A DNA stretch of 64,000 bases from Chamaea fasciata. Lineage: Eukaryota > Chordata > Aves > Passeriformes > Sylviidae. Below are positions 38,379-50,300 of the stretch, piece after piece. The stretch is taken from contig JARCOQ010000016.1 in the NCBI GenBank assembly GCA_029207755.1, positions 3,167,001 to 3,231,000 on the forward strand, written 5' to 3'. The notes beneath the pieces are model-generated. The model saw only the letters and a program-made list of their open reading frames with translations. It did no database searches and had not been told where the DNA came from. Within the stretch, counting starts at the first letter, position 1; every line of letters begins with the position of its first letter. A program made the translations under genes and the position numbers.

Positions 38379-40405
38379 GGAGACAACATTCACTGGGATA
38401 AAATGGCTGTGATTTAATGATGGCATTCTCAGCACTGTTTTTGATATTGCATCTTCTTTACATATATGTATATTTAGACATTATAAACTTACTCTGTCAT
38501 TTTCAGGTGACACATTAACACAATCATATTGAAGCTGCTTTGAAGCTCTAATGCTTGTGGGGAAATTGCATGTTAAAATGTGTGTACAGACTAGTATTAA
38601 TAGATAAAAGATTAATAATCTTGTTTATTTAAAGACTACCACAAGGCAACATGAAGGTTATTTGCGACTTTTTCACATTTTCTAATTCTAGTGTCTGACG
38701 TAGCTTTTTGCATTTTTAGATTTCAGTTTCTGTGTATGAGTGCCACCATAAGTAAGTCATGGGTATATATTTAGTTTCATACCATAAAGTTAAAGCAGGT
38801 AAGTGTGAATAAAACCCCCAAACTTAATTTAAACAAAAGTGAGCTTTCAAGGCAGTGAATTTGTCAGCAGCTGTTTTGAATGTACTTTCTGTAGGAATGA
38901 GATTAGCTCAATTTCAGTACTAAAGACATTGTACCAAATGTTTTGCATTTCTGCTGAGCTGGACAGACGTGGTCCAGATTCACTGCTGGGCTGATGGACA
39001 TACTTCTATTGACCAAATCAAAAATGTGCATTTATATGTGTGGTAGATCAAACCACTCTACTGAAAGAGCCCTGGGTTTTTATTGCCCTGCTGTCTACTG
39101 CATTTTTTTATGGGAACAACATCTGTCCAATATGGAGATGTGTATGTTCTACAAACACTTCAGAAGGTAAGATTTTAACTGTCTTACCATTTCAGACTTA
39201 ACTAGTTATGTCAGTCTGTAACAGTAATTCATATATGTTACATTTAATTGACGACAGTTGCAGTTCTGAGCAGTTTATCTTCGGCTGTGATCAACAGGCC
39301 CTTGCACTGAAATCATGATTTCTGCAGGTGGGGAATCCCTACCAAATCCCAACACTTCCACATTTATGAATATCTAACATTAAAGGATCATGGTCATATT
39401 TTACCTTAGTCTTCCAACTGATGGATATTATCCATCAACTTGAGGAGAGCATAATTCTCCACCTTTTAATGAACTTGGGACATGATATTAACAAAGTTCT
39501 AGAGAGAAAATCTTGGCTGTATAATCTTTGCAGAAGAGAACTGACTGCCAGAATGTAAATTAGGTTATATTTTGTTACTTTCCAGGGTCAGTACAATGCA
39601 ACACATTAAACTTTGGAGGCTTTGTAATGTGTTGACATGAATGTAAGAGGAAAAAGGCTTACTGAAGATTTCATAGTGGTAAATCACGTGAAAGAGGAAC
39701 ATTAATAATGGGATGAGGACAGTACCTTCATGGGCAGTGATGAGTGGATTGGCTTGACTGTAGCACCAGCCTGTAGCTTTTATCTGCCACAAAAGTCTGT
39801 CCTCTGCAGCACATGATGCTGTTCAAAGCAGGTGTGTTATACCAGGCACTAAGTTACCCAAACTGCATGCTTGGAAAATGGCAAAAACACTGCCCAAGCA
39901 CCTTGAGGAATGACACTGCTTGGTTTGTTTGAAAGCCTGGGGCCAGGGGGGCTCCCCTAATGGTGTAAATGCAAGAGCTACACCAGTGGAAGACCTGCCT
40001 CCTTCATACAAATGCTGTGGTGCTTTAAAATGTCCATTGGCATACAGAAAATGCCCAAGGCAAGTTTCCCCCTCACCCGGTGGGCATTAAAGCTGTGTCT
40101 CAGCTCCCAGCTTTCCTTAGGAGTGGAAAACATCCCAAGAGGTGAAGAATTTACAGTGACAAGAGTAACCTGCGTCACAGATGACAAAAGGTGCTGTTGA
40201 TATAGCAGCACTAAAGATTGATGTTTTTAATGGATGTTTTATGTGCTGTAGTTATTATTAGCATAGGCAATATGTTGATGCACAGATAGGTTTAGTGTGT
40301 TAGTAGAAATGAATGTTTCCCTTCTCTTAGGGTTTCACATCTAAACCTCTTGTTCTTCAAGCATGTTTCCAGTGTGTAATAAAGCATTATAGCACAAGGG
40401 TATGT
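38379..40405 (+). other. CCP110: CCP110 3' UTR with several poly(A) signals
   Basis: AT-rich sequence after the stop codon. AATAAA occurs at 38808-38813 and at 40378-40383; the second is followed by a GT/T-rich stretch and is the best distal end, giving a 3' UTR of about 2 kb. A third AATAAA at 40601-40606 is only 121 bases before the VPS35L ATG. ATTTA elements are scattered through the region. Which signal is used cannot be decided from sequence alone. Confidence 0.6.
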
Positions 40406-40619
40406 TTAATTTTTTTTAAACTTTCATGAGGCCTTTCTCTTGACAAGTGCCAGGATTTGGTTTTGTACTTGCTGTTTTGTACTTACACATATTTATCTTT
40501 TTATTTTGTGTGGAACTGTAATACCATTACAAAAGCCTATTTATTTTTGTACTTCGTTTCATTCTCACCAGCCTCGCTTTTTTCTCGAAGCATTCTGCAC
40601 AATAAACCCTCAAACCTTT

Positions 40620-41310
40620 CCCAAGCAGTGCGTTCGTGCGCTCTCTGCGGGGCCGTGGCGGCCCGCGGGGCGGGAGCTGCCGGCGGAGGGCGCGGCCGGC
40701 GCCGCGCTCATGTGACGGCCCGCAAGATGGCCGCCTTCCCCTGGTGAGGCGCCGGGAGCTGCCCCTTCCCCCGCGGCGGGCTCTGGGGGCCGCGGGCCCC
40801 CGCGGCTGGGTGACGGCTGCCTTCGTGCTCGGCGAGCCTCGCAGCCGGGGCGGGCTGAGGCGGGGGCGGCCGCGGGTGTGCCGGAGGGGAAAGTGCGGGG
40901 CCTCTCCGGCCGCGGGGCTCGGGGCAGCTCGGGCGCGGGGGGGGGGGGGACAGGGACCGCCGCGAGCGGCGGGGGCGGCCGGGGCGCTGCCGTCTGAGAA
41001 ACCCGAGGGTTCAGATCACCCTCTTAACACCCCGGCGTTACCCTGAGCTAGGCGGGTGCCGGGCCGGCGGTACAGCTCTGCTGAGGGTCGGAGCCGCAGC
41101 TGTGAGCCGGGTGGGACGCGACGGCCGCTGGCCTCCGGTTCTGTGGCCTAAAGCAAGCCGGAGCTCCCCGAGGGCGCGGCCTTTCCCGGTGTGCTGTCAC
41201 GGAGCGAGCCCCGCCGGAGGCAAGGGCCGGAGCGCTCCGCCCGCCGCCCCCGGGCGGGGTCACCGCGGGCCCGTGTCCCGCCCGCCCCGCCGCTGGAGAT
41301 GGAGGTCTCA
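40620..41310 (+). promoter_or_regulatory. VPS35L: VPS35L CpG-island promoter
   Basis: A sharp change from AT-rich to CpG-dense sequence marks the VPS35L start. CAAGATGGCCGCC, a YY1-type motif, overlaps the initiator ATG (40727-40729). TCATGTGAC at 40709-40717 resembles an E-box/CLEAR-type USF or TFE site. No TATA box is present. A G13 run lies at 40937-40949 within intron 1. Confidence 0.75.
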
Positions 41311-44300
41311 TGTGTGTTACTTGCGCAGTTTAGCCTCTCTTAGTTGTCTTTCTCAGGCTTTTTAGCAGCGGACAGGGGCTACAGGCAGAGCCAGAGTCAG
41401 TTTCTAGCAGCGTGCATTGACAGGAAAATGTGGACATCTCAGGAAGCTGCGCTGCGGAGGACATGGAATTACTCAGTGTAGTAATTGTTTGGTAAAGGAA
41501 GGATAGAAAAGGCACTCTTTCTCTGACAGACAAAAGCAGTTGGAAAATAGAGCGAAACCGGAGCAGCAGAGATGCTGAAAAATTGATTTTTACATAGCAC
41601 AGCAATGAGGTGACAGCCTAATAAATAGGTCTAGCAACACTGGTGTAGAAGTGGGGAAATAACCAGACCTTTACCAGAGTAAGATGTTTCCGTCATGCTG
41701 TTCTCTAATACAGAAGATATTTTCATGGTTTGCGGTTTAGCAGAGCCCTAGTTATTTTTAAGCAGTATTAATGCTACAAAGCTGTTTTGCAGATTTATTG
41801 TCTGCATAGTCATCAGTCTGCATATGAGGGAAAAAATTGCACCTGTTGGTGCTGAAGAATTGTATTAACATAATATTCAAATTAAGCAGATTAAAAAAAG
41901 TTCAAACAAATTTGTTAAAGTAGTATATCAAATAATTTAAAGCGTAGGGCTGCAATGCATTTTTGTACTAGCCATGCATAAATATCTAGAGAAATTGTTT
42001 TGGTTTTATGTTTAATATTCAGATAATGATAGGTCACTGTAGGATGTGCCTCATTGCATTATCAATACCACTACATATCTAGTGTGGTAAAGGGACTCTC
42101 TTCTGTTTTATACGCCTGGCTCCTCTGTGCTCCCTGTGAGCTTTTTGAAGCACTTGCTTTAGGATAAGCCCTGGCTCTGGGAGGGTGCTGTGTGCCCGAA
42201 AGCAGTGCCAGGAACAAAGATGTTTTACCAGGAGGAGAGAAGAAGGTTGGTAGGCTGGCAGGTGTTGGAGGGGCAGAGTGGTGGCAGTTGCAGTGATGCT
42301 CATATGTGGAAAAGGTTGAAACCCACTGTTAAAAGAGCACCTGAAGCAGGGGTGTGATCATGCAGGATGCACAGAGGATGAAGCCCCAGCTTGGCCAGAG
42401 CCTTATTTTTATTTCCTCTCAAAAGTTGGCTGCTCTGCTGTGGCCAAGAAAGGAATGCTTAATCTCCTTTCCCTGGAGAGTAAGCAGAACATAATGCCAG
42501 AGCAAACTTGATCTTGTGTTCTGTATTAGCTCTGTTACAAGCTGTCTTATCACTTGAATAGCCACATTGTACCTTTAAAGACTTATTTGCAGGGTTTACA
42601 GCTCTTGTTCACTCCCACGTGTGTGTTATTACCATGTGCATTTACCCAGTGTGCTTACACAAATTGGAGTACGGTCTATTTTGGGTTGGGGATTCTGAGA
42701 GAGCTGTCAGCAGTTAAAGAAATGTTTTAATTGTGTAGCCAGAAAGAGTTTGGAAGATTTTCCACCCAGATGCTGATTAACCCATGATGCAAATGAGCAA
42801 GAAGAGTCATTGAACAATGGGACAATAGCAAAAAGAAAAGGGACTGCAGATCAGCAAAACAAATAAGCCTGTGGATTTCACTGGACTCTTTCTATTGTTT
42901 TTGCTCTGCCTCATTAGATGTCAAAAGTTTCTCCTTAGAGTGGCACAACCATAAATTATCTAATCCATAATTCATTATTAAGGATACTTGGATTTGGGGG
43001 GTTCATGGTATCTGTAGAAGAGCTGGCTGCTCTTTTTCAGCACTGCTGAAAATCTTCCAAATTAGTTATGTCTTTGAGTAGGAATGGAATTATTTAAAAG
43101 TTTGGATTAATTCTTGTGGGGAAGGTGTGTGTTATGTGGGGGAAGTGCTGTTTGCTTTTGTTAGGATCTGATTAAAGAATTTTTTGTGTATCCTCCGATT
43201 TTACTCATTCAGCTGAGGCAGCAGTGTGTGCCATAAACATTCTCAGGATCTTAAATGAAACAGAAAAGAACAAGTAGCAGCTCTGCATGTTTCAAAGGCT
43301 AAAAAAGGGTACAACGAAATGGCTGAAAGTAAAATTTCTCCAGTTTTAGTTTTATGTTATTGCAGTAGAGAGATATTTGGATCTTTATGCTTATTTTTCA
43401 AAATGCTTTGTTTTGTAAATAAGCATCTCTATAGATGTAGGATATGCATCTCCCTTAGTATTTGGTTATTTATATGCATGTATACTTTCCCTTCACATTT
43501 ACTTTTTAAGGCATGCAAGATCAAGGAGCTATGTGTCAGAATCTGAAGTGTGCAAACTGGAATCCGTACCCTTGGATTTTGGTGACTACCATCCACTGAA
43601 ACCCATTACAGTGAGTTTTTTTGTGCTTTTGGAAAATGAATTTGAATTCAGACTGGTTGTGTTCCTCTTTTTACATCTGTTCTTTAAAATTAAAAGGCAT
43701 TTGGGTTGATGGTGGTACTTGTGAAGTTGCTTTCTGTGTTAGTGGTGTGTTTTAGTGGCATCGAGGTTTATTCTGTTTGCCCTTTACGGAAGTTTGCTGG
43801 TGCTGTCATGTGTCAGAAAGAGTCTCCTGACAAATACAACACCTTCAGCTTGTCAGTTTTCTTGGTTGTATTAAGGGCCAAATAACGGATAAATTTAAAA
43901 TCAAATTGTTGCATTAGAAATGACCTGCATAATTGCTTGATGTAAGGTTTGGTTTTGGGTTGGCTTCCAGTCAGCTGTGTACTTTAAAACATTTATCATT
44001 TCTTTGATGTGTAAGAGGCTTTTAAAGATGTACAGGAAAAAATCCAGTTTCAAAGAGATGAGTTATCCACTAATGAATGATAAATGGGCAGTAGCTCCTG
44101 CTCAGGAAGGTCGGTAGGGAGAGGAGACAGGGGCCTGAGGTATGGATTTGATGTTCCAGGCTCCAGTGTCATAGGAGAAAAGATGAAACTGGCAGAGGAA
44201 ATCAAATACCAAGAAAGAGTTGGGAGGACAGGGACAAACCTAGTAAAATAGAAGAGGGGTACTAGGAAGATATTCAGTGTGGTTGTTCTTAGAATTTTGT

Positions 44301-47300
44301 ACACCTGGAATTGGAGGGGGGAAAAAAGCAGTGGGAATGCTGCTGGAGAGTGAATGCCTCCAGATTCAGGGAAAAGGGGGGGCTTCAACTGAAATGCTGG
44401 TGCTCACTCCAAAGAGTTTGTTTGATGCCTCCTTGCTTTCATTGCAACAGCACAATTTATGTAGCATGTATTTCAATAATTTATCAAAGAAAAGTGAGGG
44501 AAGAGAAAGCCTTTTTGTTTAATAGTTCTGACCTTTTCCTTTAGGTTACTGAATCCAAGACAAAGAAGATGAACCGGAAGGGAAGTACTTCCTCCACCTC
44601 CTCCTCGTCCTCTAGTTCTCTGATGGACCCACTGAGCAGTGTGCTGGATGGCACTGATCCCTTGTCATTGTTTGCAGCAGCTGCAGATCCTGTCACTACT
44701 GCTCCTCCCACGGTAACTCTGGGGGCAGTTGTCTCAACTAAGGAAAATAAAACCAAAACCAAACCAAAACCATAAAGCCAAGCCTGGATAAAATGTATTG
44801 TCTCACCACTGAAGAGGTTAATGTAGGAAATATACCATATTAATAGAATATTCTTTTGCATTTACCTGTTTTATCTGATTTATATTGACATATTTATTTA
44901 AATACAGATTATTTTTTTTTTAATATTGTAATTTTTGAAAGGATCAGCCAGCACTTGAAACATTAAGCTGACCTTTATCATCAGCCTTCTCTCCTTTTTC
45001 CAGATCTGTGTTTAACTTTTTCCCTTGTACCCCTGTCACAGGATGGTGCACGAAGGAAACGGGATAAAGATGAGAGCTCGGCAGTAGGAAGTGACTTTGA
45101 GCCATGGTCAAGCAAACGTGGTGAAATCCTTGCCAGATACACAACAACAGAGAAGCTTTCTATTGTAAGTGGTGGCTGCCACTGTTTTCTTTTTATTTGT
45201 ACTAGACCTTTAATGGATTTTGGGTGTTTCTGTTTTATAATTCTTTCATGGGTAAATTCTGGTCCTCTGGATTTCAGTTTTAATTTTGTAGAAAACTGGA
45301 TCACAAGCTCCCGCTTGTAAAGATTGTTTAGAGCTGAATCCAAGTCTTCTGTTATTTAGAAGCCATCACTTTGTCTTTTTGTAACAATGCAGATAACTCT
45401 TGGTCTTGTGTCTTCTTCTAAATGATTAGAGGGTTAATTAGCAGTGTAATTACCCTGTGCATTCTTGGAATGCTAGTGAGTAGCTGTTTTCTAACAGTCT
45501 GCTTCTTCTGCTTCCTCACAGAATCTGTACATGGGATCTGAAAAAGGTGAGCACTTTCTTTTCCAGTTACAGAGTTTGCTTGGGGCAGGGTGCAGTGACA
45601 GGTTTGTGGTCAAGAACAGCTGAAATGTCTTTTACTGCCTCCCCCATTCTGACATCATGCTCCTTGCTTTTTTTGTGGATGTCTGGATGTTTGTTTAAAA
45701 TAATTATTGAAAATAAGCCACCCAACCACCTTGTCTTTTATTCCTGTGGGCTAATGAATTTGTGATAATTTCACTGCACTACCTTCCACTGTAGCTTAAA
45801 ACTTCCTTCCATTTAAACTGAGCAATGATGTTTTGAGGATCATGTTTATCAGCTCTTCTGCTCGCTGGAAGGAAAGCAAACAAGTCCTTTGGGAACTTGT
45901 TCAGTTATTCTCTTTACATGAAAGTGAAATGATTTCAGTTGTATGCTGGGTGTTTAAAAAAGAACCAAATATTAAATATTTTATCATGTTTTCTAGCAAA
46001 GAGAAAATGGGCTAAGTAATCATAGCATAGTGAATCAGGATTTTTAAATATGAATAAACCTGTAGCATTTCAGCATCTGCAAAAATATCAAATACTTTTT
46101 TGCAATGAGAATGGTCAAACACTGAAACGGGATGTTCAGGCAGAGTGTGACATTTATATCCTTAGATCTTGTTAAATTGCCTGGATATAACCCTGTGCGA
46201 CTGTTACAGCTTCAGAAGTGGACCTGCTTTGAGGAGGAGAGATGGACACAGACCTCCATGGAGCTTTTCTATCCTAAATTATCCTATGGTTCTGTGTGGT
46301 GATTCTTTTCTTACCAGTAAAGCTTGCAGGAAAATCCACTAATACTCAGTTTTGCTTACTTGTTATTGCCCTTGTTCAAAGTGGATGCACTGTAGGTATG
46401 TTTAGATGTGTGTCTTCAGGAATGGTCACTAAATGAATCAAACCACTTGTCTTCTGTCACAGAAGCTGACTGGTCCATGTCAGGCTCCTGCAGGTTTGTT
46501 TCTCTTTAGAAGTCCCAGTGTTTCAGTGTTAAACTTAAATCTGTAATTCTTTGCAGGAAAAGCCACAACTACTGGTTCAGCAGTTTCTGAAAAAGTGAGG
46601 ACAAGGTTAGAAGAACTGGATGATCTGGAAGAGGTGAGAAAGTTTTCTGATGAAATTACAGCATCATTATAACAGTGAAAGGAATTTGTGAAATAAAAAT
46701 CTTCTGTGAAACCTTTTAAAAAAGTCCTGATTCTGTAAGTGCAGTATTTAGATAAATATGTACTTTCTGTGGGAATTCTCTAGTAATTTTAATCCTTATT
46801 GTTACAGAATTCAGGCAGAATCATATTTTTGTACCACTAGAAATTGTCATGTGAAAATTCACCTGATCTATTGCTGTTGATTTGCCTTCTTACTTCTGTA
46901 AAATTTTGTGGAGCCCTGTAGTCTAAACATCTGATAATTCTGGTTGCCCCTGTATAGAAGCTGCATATGTCTACCTGAGTTTAATTTAAGTTACAATTAT
47001 GAGCTTGATAGATAAACTGAGTACTGAGGTTATTTCTCAGGCTGCAGTATATTACTGTGCAAAGGTGAGATGTTTCATAACCTACTTTCCTGAGACCTGA
47101 AGGGAAGTTGTAATAAATTTTGTAGGATTCTCCCCCACAACATGGTGATTTGAGTCTGTAATAACAGCACTCTCCTTCCTTCCCTCCTGCTCTAATTAAG
47201 TGGGTTTGTGTTTTCTTGCCAGGGGTCACAGAAAGAGCTGTTAAATTTGACTCAGCAGGATTACATGAACCGAATTGAAGAACTGAACCAGTCTTTAAAG

Positions 47301-50300
47301 GATGCATGGTCCTCTGATCAGAAAGTAAAAGCTCTGAAGATAGTCATCCAGGTCAGTTTTATGTTTTGTTCTGTGCAGAACCAGGGAGTTTGCTGATATA
47401 ATTTGTCCAATTTCCTTCTTGGGAAAAGAAGGATTTCTACTATTTTTCTTTTATTTTCTTTTGTTCTTCTCTGAAACACATTTCTTCCAGAGCTGAGTTT
47501 TATGGCTTCTGACAATAGTTGGATTTTCAACTTTGTTGTTATGTATTGGTTTTGACTAGGTTATGTGGGGTGGAATTCTCAATGAGTCACCTAATAAGGA
47601 TAGTTAGAACAAATAGCATGTAGTGATAGTTAGCTCTTTTCAGGACATGTAATTTCGTTTCCTGTCCTCTTCCCCTTCAGCCCCTTGCTCCCAACAAATA
47701 ATAGCAGAATGGCTTTTTGAACATCAGCATTTTACCCGTCCAAACTTAGTAGGGCAATTAAATAAAGGGATTTAGAACCTTAGCACGCTACCAAAAACAG
47801 CTCCAGGTTTTTAAAATTGTGTGTATGGGGTTTGTTTTTGTTTGTTTGTTTGAGAACTTGTCCACAGTCTTCCTTTGGGTCATCTGGGGTGATGTGCTTT
47901 GAGGAGGGCATGGGGAAACAGGACAGTTAAATGCTCTTTTGTTTAGCTTGGCCTTTAAAAAAGGCCTGAGGCAGAGTGCAGCAGAGGACAGATGAGATAA
48001 TGACATCCTTAAAAGCTGTAAAACTGATGTAATGCTCATAGTCATCCAGTGGGGTTATATAAAGTCAGGATATTTTTTTGGTCATTCTTGATACTCCTGT
48101 GAAAACTGCTTGAAGTAATTTCATCTTAAATTGTGGTAAAGACAAAAAAGGAAATGAAACATTAATGAAGTGAGATCAAACAATTATATGTGACCTAGGG
48201 TGACTAATGTACTATTGTAATACTATGAAATCAGCACTATTATTGTTATTAGAAAAAAAATCCATATATAGGATTGTGAAGTGTGAATATTGTCTTTCGA
48301 TGAGAAGAAAAGCAGCAGGGATCTACTGTACTTACAGTGTTTTGTGTCTAAACATATATATGTGTGTGTGTGTGTGTGATAATGCAGCAATAATCTATGC
48401 ATTGATACTTTCATATGTTCTTTTGCAACTGGTTCACAAGCAATTTTGAAATAATAGAGTTTCTAACATGGGGTCCAGTGCTTCCTTTTAGGAAAGTGGT
48501 ACCAAAGTTGAATGTGTTTTATCTCTGCGAAAGTGTTGTTCACTCAGCACTTAATGCTGCAGATGCTCATCACTAATTGAAACACTGGCTGAGAATGAAA
48601 TAGGTACTTGTGTAATTAATGAATTTAAAAGTTCCGTGAAGGATAATAATTCTATAGTTACAGAGCAGGATAGGGTAGAAACCTCACTGAACTTTGTTCT
48701 TGCAGAGTGCTGTGTCCTCTGAAAGAGCTGAGCAGCTCTCTTGGCATCAGGCTCTGGTTATAGACGTAGTCAGTCATTATTATTACAGAGTAGTAATACA
48801 GTAGAGTATTACAGTAGGAGTGGGTTTAGGAACATTTCTTCACCAAAAGGTTGTCAGCCACTGGACCAGTCTGCCTGGGGCAGTGGTGGCATCACCATCC
48901 TTGGAGGTATTTAAAAGATGTGTGGATGTGGCACTTGGGGATATTTTTTTGTTGATGATCTTGGCAGTGATGGATTAAAGGTTGGACTCAACAGTCTTGA
49001 AGGTCTTTTCCGACCTAAGCAGTTCTATGATTCCTCAAGTGCCTTTTTGCAAGATGCTTTACTCGGCAAGATGGGGTATGCTAAGCTACTTAGAGTAAGC
49101 TGAAGTAAGGTGATTATGTGTGTGAGCTCTAAGAAAAGTGGTAGTGGTGAGGGAGAGAGAAAGGATCGAGCTCATAGAAAATACTGTCAGCCTTAGAGAC
49201 CAGAGAAGACTCAGGGCCAGAGGCCACATTTGGCTTAAGCGAGGAAGAGGTGGATTTCTCTCCCCAGTCAGTCATTCACCTTTTTTCTTTTGGTAGAAGC
49301 TGTTTTTTTTGTGTGCATCCTTCTACCAAAGTTTCTGACTTCAGTTTAATCCTGTAAAACAAAGCAAAGCTTAATTAAATACCTAAGAAATATCTTCATT
49401 CCTCAGTGTGTATTTGGAATTCATACAATCAATGGGTTGATGTTCCTTCCTGGCCTGAACATCCAATGAAAGTAGAACTAAGTGGGTAATACATTTTCAG
49501 ATGTGACTTTGTACCGGCCGTCATTATAGTCCAAATGCCATGATCAGGTTGTGTCCCAGTGGGTGATGATTGATTACAGTCCTCCCTGGAGCTGGCTGTG
49601 GATCATTCTGTTTCCAGAATGTTTGAACTAGTTATGTTAGCTGCAAAAATCCATTGGAAAGCTCATTAACTACACTTCTAGAATGGTTTCTTAGTTTAAT
49701 CTATATTACATTTTGTGTTTGATATGGAGAGACAGGGAAAAACTGAACAGTGTCCTTAAAAAAAGTGATTTTAAAGAAGTGCCTTTTAATGCCTTGTCTG
49801 GGAGAGAATTTGTCTTGTCTGAGCAAATGCACAGCTCTTCATGGTCAGCTGAAACTCTGCATTGTAGATTACCCTGTATAAAGGAAAACCAGGTCTGTGT
49901 AGCTCTGGAAATGAAGAATAACCTGCAAATGACAAGAAGCACCCTGGTCTGTTATGTTGGATGTCCTTGTGCTTTTGCTTTGTAGTTCATGTTGGCTCTT
50001 TCCATCTGTGAATATTCATTCATTCCAGCTTTTCTGGAGTAAAAACACAAACTTGTGTTGGCCTCTAAAAATGTTTGTTTGTTTTTTTCTTCTCCTTCTA
50101 GTGTTCTAAGCTTCTTTCAGACACAACAGTAATCCAGTTTTATCCAAGTAAATTTGTTTTAATTACAGATATCCTCGATACTTTTGGTAAGTATCTACTG
50201 CACAATTGTAAATAAGATTATTTTTTTGTAATGTTAGAAAGCATCAAAGTTATCCAAAAAGAGCTGAAATGACTTTTAGTTTTAACATGGAATATTTCCA

